DNA of 60,817 bases, taken from the NCBI GenBank assembly GCA_021738125.1, contig JAIPCR010000002.1:1-60817 (forward strand), written 5' to 3'. Below the pieces are notes generated by a model. It saw only the letters and a list, made by a program, of their open reading frames with translations, searched no databases and had not been told where the DNA came from. Each line of letters opens with the position of its first letter. Within the stretch, counting starts at the first letter, position 1. Shown piece by piece: positions 48,838 through 58,089 of this stretch. This DNA is from Sulfuritalea sp. Lineage in GTDB: Bacteria; Pseudomonadota; Gammaproteobacteria; Burkholderiales; Methylophilaceae. The position numbers and the translations under genes were made by a program.

Positions 48838-49458
48838 ATGTTAAAACAATTTTCTACCCACTTAATCCAGCACTTAATGGCGCAAAATGGCTGGGCCAAT
48901 GCGATGTTGCAACCTTTTGCAACTAAGACTGTAAAGATTAACGTCGGGTTTATTTCTACCAGCATCGTTATTCTAGAAAATGGTAATTTAGCGATTGCCA
49001 CAGAAAACAGTACTGCTGATGCCACTATTACGATTTCACCAAGCCTAGCCTTACGTTTAATGGCTAAAGATGAAGCCGCAAAATTACAAGTAGTGATTGA
49101 AGGCGATACCCATCTAGCTGGAGAATTTGCCAAAGTCCTGACTGACATTGTCTGGGATTATGAAGAGGACTTAAGCAAATTTATTGGTGAAATTGCAGCA
49201 TATAAATTTGGAAGCATAGCGCGAGATACGACAAAGTCAGTCAAAGAAACCAGTGTTAAATTAACAGAAATGCTAAGTGAATACTGGCAAGAACAAATGC
49301 CCCTCATCGCAAAAAAACAACATGTAGAAGAGTTCAATACAGAGGTCGATGCCTTACGTGCTGACGTTGCAAGATTTGAAAAGAAATTAGCCAAGCTGAC
49401 ACAATCCGTTTCCCAACATCCAGATTTAAAAGGCACTGCTGTAGATAGCACAGACTAA
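48838..49458 (+). CDS. ubiJ: Ubiquinone biosynthesis accessory factor UbiJ
   Basis: UbiJ binds ubiquinone intermediates and, with UbiK, organises the Ubi hydroxylases and methyltransferases. The 206-residue protein has an SCP2-like lipid-binding domain in the first 110 residues (NADATITISPSLALRL-type sequence, LQVVIEGDTHLAGEFAKVL). The C-terminal region is helical with a coiled coil (VDALRADVARFEKKLAKL). ATG at 48838 gives the family start MLKQFSTHLIQHL. It lies between ubiE and ubiB. Confidence 0.9.
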   Translation: MLKQFSTHLIQHLMAQNGWANAMLQPFATKTVKINVGFISTSIVILENGNLAIATENSTADATITISPSLALRLMAKDEAAKLQVVIEGDTHLAGEFAKVLTDIVWDYEEDLSKFIGEIAAYKFGSIARDTTKSVKETSVKLTEMLSEYWQEQMPLIAKKQHVEEFNTEVDALRADVARFEKKLAKLTQSVSQHPDLKGTAVDSTD

Positions 49459-49462
49459 ATTT

Positions 49463-51028
49463 ATGCGTATTTTTCGGCTTTTTTACATTATTTACATCGC
49501 GCTACGTTTCGGCCTAGATGATTTTGTTTTAACTGACAGCAAATTAAAACCATTACAAAGCATCATCAATGTCTTGTTCCTTGGGCGCATTAGAAGCAAG
49601 TCGCGCGGTGAAAGATTAAGACTAGCACTAGAAACCTTAGGGCCTATTTTTGTTAAATTTGGGCAGATGCTATCTACACGTCGCGATTTAATTCCACTAG
49701 ATATTGCCGATGAATTAGCCAAACTTCAAGACCAAGTACCACCCTTTGCCTATGCAGAGGTTGAGAAAGTCATACAAGAAGCTTTTCATTTACCGTTAAA
49801 TCAGGTTTTTGTTGATTTCGAAGAAACTGCAGTTGCCAGCGCATCTGTTGCACAAGTCCACTTTGCCCACCTGCTAGATGGCACACCTGTCGCTGTTAAA
49901 GTATTGCGTCCCGGTATTGCCAAAGTGATTAATCATGATTTAGCACTGCTAGATACTGCCGCTTGGTTACTACAACTCTTATCTAGCGAAATTAAACGAC
50001 TCAAACCGCAAGAAGTGGTAGCTGAGTTTGCTGAGCATACGCATAGCGAGTTAGATCTCACTTTGGAGGCAGCCAATTGCACTAGATTAGCGAGCAACTT
50101 CCCCGATAAAAAATTGCTTATCCCTGAGGTTCATTGGGATTGGTGTCGCCAACAAGTCATGGTCATGCAACGCATGGTTGGCACACCTATCAGTAAAATT
50201 GACGTACTGCGTGCAAAAGGTATTGATATTGCAAAGCTCGCCCACGATGGGGTGGAAATATTTTTTACCCAAGTATTTAGAGATGGCTTTTTCCATGCAG
50301 ACATGCACCCGGGCAACATACTAGTTGCAGATGAAGGTCCCGATAAAGGCAAATACATTGCGCTTGATTTTGGCATCATGGGCACGCTAACAGACAATGA
50401 CAAATACTATCTAGCACGTAATTTTTTAGCTTTTTTTAATCGAGATTATCGCGATGTGGCTGTCGCACATATCGAATCTGGCTGGGTACCCAAAGACACT
50501 GATGTCGAAGCTTTAGAGACTGCTATTCGCGCTATTTGCGAACCGATATTCAATAAACCGCTAAAAGACATTTCTTTTGGCCGCACACTATTAAGCCTAT
50601 TCCAGATGTCACGTAAATTTGGCGTAGTGATTCAGCCACAATTAGTCATGCTACAAAAAACCTTATTGAATATTGAAGGCTTAGGGCGCGATTTAGACCC
50701 TAATATTGACCTATGGCAAACTGCTAAACCATTTCTTAAACGCTGGATGAGTGAGCAAATCGGCTGGCGCAGTATCGTAAAAACGCTCAAAAAAGAATTG
50801 CCTTACATGGCAAAAAATCTACCAGAAATGCCCCGATTACTGCATGATTTTCTGCGTCAAAAAACACAGGCTGAGGCCGACGCGCCGATTCGTGATTCTA
50901 TTGAACGACTCATTAAAACCCAGCAACGACAAGCGATTTGGCAAAAACGACTATTCTTTAGCGTAGTCCTAGTTGCGCTACTTGAAATATTGATGTTATT
51001 GAGTGCATTCTGGCCAACACCCGGCTAA
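49463..51028 (+). CDS. ubiB: Ubiquinone biosynthesis regulatory kinase-like protein UbiB
   Basis: UbiB is an atypical kinase-like ATPase of the ABC1/ADCK family, needed for ubiquinone synthesis. The 521-residue protein has the KxGQ motif in VKFGQMLSTRRDLIP, the Ala-rich nucleotide loop region ASASVAQVHFA, VAVKVLRPGI, the catalytic-type FFHADMHPGN, and the metal-binding ALDFGIMG. Two hydrophobic helices lie at the C-terminus (about residues 498-518). It starts 4 bp after the ubiJ stop and closes the ubiEJB operon. Confidence 0.97.
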   Translation: MRIFRLFYIIYIALRFGLDDFVLTDSKLKPLQSIINVLFLGRIRSKSRGERLRLALETLGPIFVKFGQMLSTRRDLIPLDIADELAKLQDQVPPFAYAEVEKVIQEAFHLPLNQVFVDFEETAVASASVAQVHFAHLLDGTPVAVKVLRPGIAKVINHDLALLDTAAWLLQLLSSEIKRLKPQEVVAEFAEHTHSELDLTLEAANCTRLASNFPDKKLLIPEVHWDWCRQQVMVMQRMVGTPISKIDVLRAKGIDIAKLAHDGVEIFFTQVFRDGFFHADMHPGNILVADEGPDKGKYIALDFGIMGTLTDNDKYYLARNFLAFFNRDYRDVAVAHIESGWVPKDTDVEALETAIRAICEPIFNKPLKDISFGRTLLSLFQMSRKFGVVIQPQLVMLQKTLLNIEGLGRDLDPNIDLWQTAKPFLKRWMSEQIGWRSIVKTLKKELPYMAKNLPEMPRLLHDFLRQKTQAEADAPIRDSIERLIKTQQRQAIWQKRLFFSVVLVALLEILMLLSAFWPTPG

Positions 51029-51065
51029 ATCACTGCCAAGTTAAATCTGTTTAATCACCAGTTAA

Positions 51066-51896
51066 TCACTGGCGTTTTTGGCAGTGCTCGCAATAAAACG
51101 TCGAGCGTTGCCCTAAGCGCATCGTTTTTATGGGCCTAGCACAAACTTTGCAGGGTTCATTTGTCCGCGCATACACAAAATATTCCTGCTGGAAATAACC
51201 TGGGTTACCATCTGTACCAAAAAAATCTCGTAGACTACTCCCCCCAGCATTGAGTGCATCTTGCAAAGTACTTTTGATTTCAACTACAAGTCTTTCACAA
51301 CGTTTCAAACTCAGTTTATTGGCCGGTGTTTCAGGATGAATGCGACTACGAAACAGTGACTCTGATGCATAAATATTCCCTACACCAACAACCACATGAC
51401 CATCCATAATGGCATTTTTAATCGCCAATGTTTTATTTGCCAAAGCCTTTTGTAAATACTTAGCATTAAAGTCAATTTCTAATGGCTCTGGACCTAAGCT
51501 ATTTAACAATGGATGATTATTGTCGTGATTGTCTAGCCATAACACCGCACCGAACCGACGAGGGTCACGTAAACGCAGCACTTGGCCATCGATAAACTCA
51601 ATATCAAAATGGTCGTGTTTTTCTGCCGGATAATTACAATCTAATACCTGAATTCGCCCAGACATCCCAAGATGCAACAGTAATACACCATTAGCCTCTT
51701 CACCTGCAAATTCACATAAAATGTATTTTGCGCGGCGTGTAAGGGCTTTTAGCGTTTGATTAGGCAGTGTCTGAAGCAAGTGTTGCGGGATTGGCCAGCG
51801 TAGCCTAGGGTGTCGGATAGTGACTGATTTAACCACGTTACCAACAAGAGGCAAAAGGCCACGACGTGTGGTTTCTACCTCTGGTAATTCTGGCAT
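51066..51896 (-). CDS. mutM: Formamidopyrimidine-DNA glycosylase MutM (Fpg)
   Basis: MutM removes 8-oxoguanine and formamidopyrimidines from DNA. The 276-residue protein begins with the catalytic N-terminus MPELPEVETTRRGL (Pro nucleophile at residue 2, Glu at residue 3), has the helix-two-turn-helix region GVGNIYASESLF, and a C-terminal zinc finger CKVCARP ... CEHCQK. It starts 5 bp after the DUF4340 gene on the minus strand, so it is likely the last gene of the ABC operon transcript. It converges on ubiB. In other betaproteobacteria mutM is next to the TPR-lolB-ispE group. Confidence 0.97.
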   Translation of the reverse strand: MPELPEVETTRRGLLPLVGNVVKSVTIRHPRLRWPIPQHLLQTLPNQTLKALTRRAKYILCEFAGEEANGVLLLHLGMSGRIQVLDCNYPAEKHDHFDIEFIDGQVLRLRDPRRFGAVLWLDNHDNNHPLLNSLGPEPLEIDFNAKYLQKALANKTLAIKNAIMDGHVVVGVGNIYASESLFRSRIHPETPANKLSLKRCERLVVEIKSTLQDALNAGGSSLRDFFGTDGNPGYFQQEYFVYARTNEPCKVCARPIKTMRLGQRSTFYCEHCQKRQ

Positions 51897-51901
51897 TTAT
51901 T

Positions 51902-52798
51902 TTACTTACTAGGGATGTTAATCGGCGGATTCAGCATGTTAAAGCCTGAATCGTTAGGAAAATTATAAATCAGTCCTTCATCAGGACGCGCCAATTGCAA
52001 ATTGGGTGATTCTTGTATTTTATCAAAATGTACTTTAGTGCCATCGGTCAATTTAACTTCCAATGAAGGATAATTAACTTTACGATCCGGGGTATAGAAC
52101 TCAACTGATTTAGCGGGGTTGTGTATCCATGAGAAATCTAGCCATTCATTCATCTCATTTTGTTGAGGCTTAGCGACAGGGATGGATACTTTCCATTTGC
52201 CGTCCACTAAATCCACTTTCAATTTTGAGTCTTCCCACTGCTCTAGGTGACTAAAATCAAAACCAGCCACTTTTTCAGTCGGTTTTAAAGGTGATTTATC
52301 AATGAGTTCTATCAGCTGAGTAGATGCCGCTTCAGCATAAGCATTGGACACCAAATAAACTGTATTGCGATGTGCAACATATTGTTCATCAGTCACTGGA
52401 TTATGTGTACCAAACGTGAATTCTTCTACATTATTTTTATCTCTAAAGAGCTTAAGCTTGAGTTCAGGGTTGGTTAAGCCAAATTTTTCTAACTGACTAT
52501 CAGTAATTTTATCTTTAGATTTAGCGGCAATAATCGACAAAATACGTTGTACTGATGCTTGGTCTGCACGCATGCTACTTGGTGCAGTTATGCGCCAAAA
52601 GCCATTTACTTTCTCAAAAGCAACAGCCGCTTTAGTAGGAAACTCAACACTGATTGCGTTGAATTCTGAAAGTTTATAAGCAGAAATCTCATAGCCTGCT
52701 GCTTGCTCTGCTACTTGCTGGGGGCGCAAATATAAAAATGCCACCAAACCTGCAACTAAACATAGCATCAATAAATTAATTAACCAACGTTTTTTCAT
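51902..52798 (-). CDS. DUF4340 periplasmic/membrane-anchored protein
   Basis: This is a 298-residue protein with a single N-terminal membrane anchor (about residues 5-24) and a large extracytoplasmic domain. Segments such as FEKVNGFWRITAPSSMRADQASVQRILSII and GLTNPELKLKLFRD, then YLVSNAYAEAASTQLIELID, are typical of the DUF4340 family, which consists of repeated beta-rich units and usually follows GldG-like proteins. It is the fourth gene of the ABC operon and abuts mutM. Its function is unknown; it could be a periplasmic substrate- or lipid-handling component. Confidence 0.82.
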   Translation of the reverse strand: MKKRWLINLLMLCLVAGLVAFLYLRPQQVAEQAAGYEISAYKLSEFNAISVEFPTKAAVAFEKVNGFWRITAPSSMRADQASVQRILSIIAAKSKDKITDSQLEKFGLTNPELKLKLFRDKNNVEEFTFGTHNPVTDEQYVAHRNTVYLVSNAYAEAASTQLIELIDKSPLKPTEKVAGFDFSHLEQWEDSKLKVDLVDGKWKVSIPVAKPQQNEMNEWLDFSWIHNPAKSVEFYTPDRKVNYPSLEVKLTDGTKVHFDKIQESPNLQLARPDEGLIYNFPNDSGFNMLNPPINIPSK

Positions 52799-52851
52799 GT
52801 ACGCCTCAATATAAAACTACCAGCAACAACTAACCACTCAAAACCTAGCAC

Positions 52852-54237
52852 TTAGGCTTTTCTACGTTTCCACCAGAAGTAAAAACCGGCAATCATCATA
52901 CCAAGCGGTATAAAGTATTGGAAAGCGTGGAAAACCGTCCAAGCGATTAAACGACCTGAGTCCGTGTCTGGAATCGTTACGTTAATATCTTTAAGTGGCA
53001 TAGGCTGAATGGTAATCAAATTATCATCTCCAGCAAGCCAGTTCACCATATTCACGCCTAAGTCTAAATTGCCGCCATTGGTGATAAATGTATTGGATAA
53101 AAAGTTACCATTACCAACAACTACAACACGCTGACCTTTTTTACCGTAAATACGCTCTAAGGCTACCGCAATATTGATGGGGCCTTTTTTATCTTTTTTC
53201 TCGTTAAATACCGGCTTAGCATCTTTAGCTAACTTTTCAGACATTAACCAGCCATTCGGCGCCACCTCAATCAGATTGCTCACCTTCCAGCCATTTTCAT
53301 CTGTGCCCTTCGCTGTTACCTGATGTGCCTCAGGAAACAATGTACGCAACATGAAATTGTTAGTAATGGCATGCTCACCATACAAACTCGCGAAAGCCAC
53401 CCTAGCATCTGCGCCATATTGTGCTGAGGCCATATCCATAGCCATACCAGGAGAAACTTCCATACCTAAATATTCAGCCACAACTTCTAAACCACGTAAA
53501 TTGTCATCATCTAACAACCAAAGTAAATTACCGCCACTTTCAAGATAAGTTTTAATCTTTTTAGCTTCTACTTCAGTTACATCTACTTGCGGGCTAGCAA
53601 TCACCAGCATGGCACCATTGCTAGGCACCGCTTGGGCTATTGTTAAATCCGGGTTGGCAAACTTAAAGCCTTTTTTCTCTAACTGCTTACCAAATTCACC
53701 AATATCGTGATTTTTAATACCTAATAAATTACGCTCGCCATGACCATCTAAGTACATCACCGCTTGTTGATTGGTGCGAGAAAGTCTCACCAACAAGTTA
53801 GTCATTTCCTGCTCAGCAATCGGTGGAATAATATGTTCAGAGCGTTTGTTATACTCCACTACCACTTCACCATCTTCTTTAACGCCTGCGTCTTGAGCGA
53901 GTTTTGGCTCTATCGATGGGTTAATAAACTTTAAATTCACATTCTTTTTTTCACGCTGATAGCGTGCAATAAAATCTATCATGCCCTTACGGAAATTATC
54001 GCCACCAGAAGCATCGTCTTTTGTAGCAAATACCGTAATATTAATCGGCTCTTTCATTTGCTTAAGGACGTTAACGCTCCCCTGCGTGAGGATGTTACGA
54101 TTGGCTTGGGTAATATCTTTTGCATAATGATATTGGCTTGCAACATAACCTAGCAAGACAACCAGCATTAAAAAAAGCACCACAAAAAAACTGTTTTGTA
54201 CTAACAGTTGAAAACGTAATTTACGATTAATATTCAT
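52852..54237 (-). CDS. GldG-like ABC-associated auxiliary protein
   Basis: This is a 461-residue protein with an N-terminal membrane segment (about residues 13-31), a large central domain of the ABC_transp_aux/GldG type, and a C-terminal membrane segment (about 434-455) followed by a basic KRRKA. Family segments are INITVFATKDDASGGDNFRKGMID, QQAVMYLDGHGERNL, and LLWLLDDDN. GldG is part of an ABC complex needed for gliding in Bacteroidetes, but homologues are widespread in non-gliding bacteria with unknown roles. It lies 49 bp after the permease gene. Confidence 0.82.
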   Translation of the reverse strand: MNINRKLRFQLLVQNSFFVVLFLMLVVLLGYVASQYHYAKDITQANRNILTQGSVNVLKQMKEPINITVFATKDDASGGDNFRKGMIDFIARYQREKKNVNLKFINPSIEPKLAQDAGVKEDGEVVVEYNKRSEHIIPPIAEQEMTNLLVRLSRTNQQAVMYLDGHGERNLLGIKNHDIGEFGKQLEKKGFKFANPDLTIAQAVPSNGAMLVIASPQVDVTEVEAKKIKTYLESGGNLLWLLDDDNLRGLEVVAEYLGMEVSPGMAMDMASAQYGADARVAFASLYGEHAITNNFMLRTLFPEAHQVTAKGTDENGWKVSNLIEVAPNGWLMSEKLAKDAKPVFNEKKDKKGPINIAVALERIYGKKGQRVVVVGNGNFLSNTFITNGGNLDLGVNMVNWLAGDDNLITIQPMPLKDINVTIPDTDSGRLIAWTVFHAFQYFIPLGMMIAGFYFWWKRRKA

Positions 54238-54286
54238 TTGATAAGGCCTAAAATTCTACAAGTAACAACAATTTATAAAAGCTTCA

Positions 54287-55033
54287 TTAACCACGTAAGC
54301 GGTCTGCATCTAAACGACGTACAGTTAAGGTTAAGAATGTTGCAATAAATAAGCCGAAATAAGCAATGTCTGCTGTATCAATCAAACCACCCGCAAATGA
54401 TTGAAAGTGACGTGTCAGCGATAAGCTAGCCAAAGTATTACTTGGATCACCCGCAAAAAAGCGATCTAAGAACATCAAAGCAAAAAGTGCGATAAACGTC
54501 AGAATTGCCGCCACGACTGGTTGTTGCGTCATACTTGAAAAGTACAAACCAAGTGCAGAAAAGCTAGCGACCATTAATAGCAAACCAATTGAATTAGCCA
54601 CAATAAAACCAAAGTCTATATCTGCCCAAATATTCAAAGTGCATAACATGCCAGCAATAAACACGACTAATATGCTTAAAAAAGTGACTAAGCCTAAAAA
54701 TTTACCTACTACGATTTCTGTCAATGAAATGGGCGCACTGAATAGAAACGGTAGAGTTTGACTACGACGTTCTTCTGAGATTAAGCGCATTGAAAGTAAT
54801 GGCACCGCAAACAACACCATAAATGAAGCAAAGCCATAAACGTTTTGCCCAACAAACTGAGTCACGCCAGTACGCTCAGCTGGGCGCATCGCGCCTGACA
54901 TCACCGCAAAGTAATCATTTACGCCATTTAAATAATAGGTGCCAAAGGCAAACATTAATAAAGATAAAATCACCCAACCCATCGGCGAGGCAAACATACT
55001 TTTTAATTCTTTTCTTGCTACGTTAATAATCAT
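54287..55033 (-). CDS. ABC transporter permease (ABC-2 type, GldF-like)
   Basis: This is a 248-residue membrane protein with six hydrophobic segments. It contains RKELKSMFASPMGWVILSLLMF at the start and EERRSQTLPFLFSAPISLTEIVVGKFLG, a signature of the ABC-2 NosY/GldF permeases. It has no substrate-binding features of its own. It starts 9 bp after the ATPase gene and precedes the GldG-like gene, so the three are co-transcribed and probably form one complex. Confidence 0.88.
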   Translation of the reverse strand: MIINVARKELKSMFASPMGWVILSLLMFAFGTYYLNGVNDYFAVMSGAMRPAERTGVTQFVGQNVYGFASFMVLFAVPLLSMRLISEERRSQTLPFLFSAPISLTEIVVGKFLGLVTFLSILVVFIAGMLCTLNIWADIDFGFIVANSIGLLLMVASFSALGLYFSSMTQQPVVAAILTFIALFALMFLDRFFAGDPSNTLASLSLTRHFQSFAGGLIDTADIAYFGLFIATFLTLTVRRLDADRLRG

Positions 55034-55042
55034 GATAATCCC

Positions 55043-55993
55043 TTAAGCGGCAATTGGTTCTGGCACAGCTTGTTCTTGGAAAGTCAACTGAACAAAGACA
55101 TCTTCTAAGCTCGTTTGATCAGGGGCAATTTGATACAAACCCCAATTATTTGCCACTGCAGCTTGAACAATCGCCTCTGCCGGCGCCGCATCTTCAGCAA
55201 AACGTACACGCATCAAATTGCCCGGCAAGCTTTCTGCCTCAACAACTCCTGCTAATTTCAACATTTCATCTGCGCTTGGTGGATTGCGCATCGCAATCAT
55301 CAATTTATTACCGATACGTTGTTTTTTAAGTACATCAATCGCACCATTAAATACCAACTTACCTTTATCAATAATCTGCACATGGTCACAAACCATTTCC
55401 ACTTCTGGCAGAATATGCGTAGAAATAATCACACTACGCTCGCTACCTACTTCACGAATCAATGCACGAATATCTCTAATTTGTATGGGATCTAAACCGA
55501 CTGTTGGTTCATCTAAAATAACCACCATCGGGTTATGAATAATTGCTTGTGCAATACCAACGCGTTGTTGATAGCCATTAGATAAGTTTTCAATCAAACG
55601 TTTACTCATATGGCCTAAACCACAACGCTCTTTAGCCACTTCTACTGCTTTTTTAATATGGCCAGAACTCACTCTATGCAATCTTGCCGCAATCGTTAAA
55701 TACTCATCTACAGTCAGCTCTTTATATAGCGGGCGCATTTCTGGCAAATAACCAATTAAAGCTTTAGCTTCTTTTGGATTCTCCATCATATCGATGCCGC
55801 AAATTTTTACGCTACCATTACTTGGTGCAAGATTACCTGTCAGCATTTTCATGGTGGTAGATTTACCCGCGCCATTAGGCCCAAGAAAACCAAGCACTTG
55901 ACCTTTGCTTAGGGTAAAACTGACATTGCTGACCGCTTCTCTGCCGCCATAGAGCCGGGTAAGATCGATTGCCTCTACTGTAAAATTATTCAT
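55043..55993 (-). CDS. ABC transporter ATP-binding protein (GldA-like)
   Basis: This is an ATPase of about 316 residues, with Walker A GPNGAGKST, the Q-loop region LIGYLPEMRPLYKELT, the signature LSNGYQQRVGIAQAI (a G-to-N variant of LSGGQ common in this subfamily), Walker B VVILDEPTVGLDP, and the H-loop ISTHILPEVE. A C-terminal extension of about 90 residues is typical of ABC-2 export ATPases. ATG at 55993 is preferred over GTG at 55999. It is the first gene of the operon ATPase-permease-GldG-DUF4340-mutM. Confidence 0.9.
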   Translation of the reverse strand: MNNFTVEAIDLTRLYGGREAVSNVSFTLSKGQVLGFLGPNGAGKSTTMKMLTGNLAPSNGSVKICGIDMMENPKEAKALIGYLPEMRPLYKELTVDEYLTIAARLHRVSSGHIKKAVEVAKERCGLGHMSKRLIENLSNGYQQRVGIAQAIIHNPMVVILDEPTVGLDPIQIRDIRALIREVGSERSVIISTHILPEVEMVCDHVQIIDKGKLVFNGAIDVLKKQRIGNKLMIAMRNPPSADEMLKLAGVVEAESLPGNLMRVRFAEDAAPAEAIVQAAVANNWGLYQIAPDQTSLEDVFVQLTFQEQAVPEPIAA

Positions 55994-56014
55994 AGCCACT
56001 CAATTCAAAATACT

Positions 56015-56043
56015 CATTACAGAAAATAATTGTTACAAAAACA
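56015..56043 (-). promoter_or_regulatory. Candidate promoter of the ABC operon
   Basis: Read on the minus strand, TTGTTT and TGTAAT are separated by 17 nt, giving a plausible sigma-70 promoter upstream of the ABC ATPase. The -35 region lies in an inverted repeat, ATTGTT-N5-AACAAT. Confidence 0.4.
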
Positions 56044-56095
56044 ATTTATTCTAAGGGATTGCTTATACTCTTAGGAAAACATGACCAAAGTTCTG

Positions 56096-56125
56096 TTGAC
56101 ATGCTTTATAGTCAATTCATAATTA
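56096..56125 (+). promoter_or_regulatory. Candidate promoter of the TPR-lolB genes
   Basis: TTGACA (56096-56101) is an exact -35 consensus. TAATTA follows after 18 nt. It faces the TPR gene about 170 bp downstream. The 294-bp region between the ABC operon and the TPR gene holds no other gene that I can support. Confidence 0.45.
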
Positions 56126-56293
56126 TGTAGGAACTTGCGGCAACTGTCACGGACTAAGAAATGACGCATATAATATATCAACTAACATTTGTTATTTTAT
56201 AAGCGCTATCAAGATTACAAAATATTTAAAATAAGAAATCGTATCCTCAGACAACAGCCATTTAACTTTAATATTATTGCCAATAAAAAATTT

Positions 56294-58057
56294 ATGCGCC
56301 CAAACCAAAATTTACGCTTCGTTAAAAAATCGTCTCTAAGTTACAGCAAGCTATATAGCGCATTATTGCTCATAGGCTCACTAGGGCTCACAAGCTGTGC
56401 GACTAACTCTGGGATGAACACCACTAGTAACACAGGCAACGCAGCGGTAAGCAATAAAAACCAGCTCAGCGCAGAATTTGTATATCGATATCTTGTTGCT
56501 GAAGTGGCTGGCCAACGCGGTGATTTAGCAACATCAGGCACCATTTTTTACGAATTGGCAAAAACAACCCGAGAATCAAGCTTGGCAGAACGTGCGGCTA
56601 AAATAGCCGCCTTTGGCAATGTGTCTACCTTAACCGCGCCTGCGGTTAAACTTTGGGCTGAGCTTGATCCCAGCTCAAATGAAGCGCAACAAGCCATGAT
56701 AGAAATATTAATTGCCAGCGGAAAGCTAAATGAAGCCAAGCCATTTTTAGCTAAAGTGTTGACTAAAGAAGAGACGAGAGCAGGCGCTTTCTTATTCTTA
56801 AATAATCTATTAGGTAGAAGCCCTGATAAAGCTGGCGTATTAAGCTTAGTTCAATCACTGGCCCAGCCTTACCCAGATTTAGCTGAAGCACAATTTGCAA
56901 TAGGTCAAGCCGCTTGGACTGCTAAAGAAGATGACGTAGCACTTGAAGCGCTTAATCATGCGGAAACACTAAAACCAGACTGGCCCATCGTCGCGCTACT
57001 CAAAGGCCAAGTGTTATTTACTAAATCACCGCAAATTGCCATAGATTTTTATCAATCGTTTTTAACTACGCATGCTGATTCAAATGAAGTGAGGCTCAAT
57101 CTAGCTAAGTTATTAGTCACACAAAAACAGTATGACGCCGCTAGAAAAGAATATCCCATCATTCTTCAAAATACCAAAAATACTGATGCCAAAAATGAAG
57201 CTGAAATCACTGCGGTCGTTGGCCTATTATCGTTTCAATCAGGCGACTACACAGCTGCTGAAGCTTACTTTCAACAAGCACTTAGCTTAGGTTTTAAAGA
57301 CATTGAGCAAATTTACATTTACCTTGCCCAAGTCTCAGAAAAGCTTAACCATAACGACGCCGCGAATGTTTGGTATAGCAAGATACAAGGCGGCCAACAT
57401 TATCTTGAAGCACAAATTAATTGGGCTAATTTAATTTCACGCACACAATCAGTGGACAAAGCCATAGAGAAATTAGATGCCCTTGAAGACTTAAACGTCG
57501 CACAACAAATCATTGTGATTCAAACTGAAGCTTCAATGCTGGCAAAAGCTAAACGTAATCAAGAATCGTTTGATTTGCTAGATAAAGCCGTTAAAAACCT
57601 GCCCAATACGCCAGAACTAGTTTATGACTATGCACTGGCTGCAGAACGCGTGCAACAGTTTGATGTGATGGAAGCCGAGTTGCGCAAAGTGATTGCTCAA
57701 AAACCTGATTTTGCCGCCGCCTACAACGCCCTGGGTTATTCATTTGCAGATCGTAACGTTAAGCTAAATGAAGCCGTTAGCCTTATCGAAAAAGCCCTAA
57801 CTATTTCACCAAATGATCACTACATGCTAGATAGCCTAGGCTGGGCACACTTTAGAAAAGGTAACTTAGATAAAGCGATTGGCTATTTACAACAAGCTTA
57901 TAAAGCGAGCCAAGACCCTGAAATTGCCGCGCATTTGGGTGAAGCCTTATGGCTAAAAGGGCAACATGCCGAAGCAAAAAAAATCTGGAGTGAAGCCTTA
58001 ATCTCAAATCCAGACAATGAATTACTAATCGCCACTACCAATAAATTCAAGTCTTAA
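56294..58057 (+). CDS. TPR-repeat outer-membrane-type lipoprotein
   Basis: This is a protein of about 587 residues. From ATG 56294 a signal peptide (about 38 residues) ends in the lipobox LTSC, so the mature protein is a lipoprotein. The rest is helical with many tetratricopeptide repeats, clearest toward the C-terminus (ALGYSFADRN, LDSLGWAHFRKGNLDKAIGYL, AAHLGEALWLKGQHAEAKKIW). The upstream 35 in-frame codons lack a signal peptide. It sits directly before lolB, a conserved betaproteobacterial TPR-lolB-ispE order. Its partner proteins are unknown; a role in envelope assembly is inferred from context. Confidence 0.85.
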   Translation: MRPNQNLRFVKKSSLSYSKLYSALLLIGSLGLTSCATNSGMNTTSNTGNAAVSNKNQLSAEFVYRYLVAEVAGQRGDLATSGTIFYELAKTTRESSLAERAAKIAAFGNVSTLTAPAVKLWAELDPSSNEAQQAMIEILIASGKLNEAKPFLAKVLTKEETRAGAFLFLNNLLGRSPDKAGVLSLVQSLAQPYPDLAEAQFAIGQAAWTAKEDDVALEALNHAETLKPDWPIVALLKGQVLFTKSPQIAIDFYQSFLTTHADSNEVRLNLAKLLVTQKQYDAARKEYPIILQNTKNTDAKNEAEITAVVGLLSFQSGDYTAAEAYFQQALSLGFKDIEQIYIYLAQVSEKLNHNDAANVWYSKIQGGQHYLEAQINWANLISRTQSVDKAIEKLDALEDLNVAQQIIVIQTEASMLAKAKRNQESFDLLDKAVKNLPNTPELVYDYALAAERVQQFDVMEAELRKVIAQKPDFAAAYNALGYSFADRNVKLNEAVSLIEKALTISPNDHYMLDSLGWAHFRKGNLDKAIGYLQQAYKASQDPEIAAHLGEALWLKGQHAEAKKIWSEALISNPDNELLIATTNKFKS

Positions 58058-58089
58058 GCGCCACTGTAATTAAGCACCTCGCCCACATC

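Noticed and set aside
56189..56293. N-terminal extension of the TPR lipoprotein
   Set aside because: The extra 35 residues precede a good lipoprotein signal peptide and have no conserved feature.
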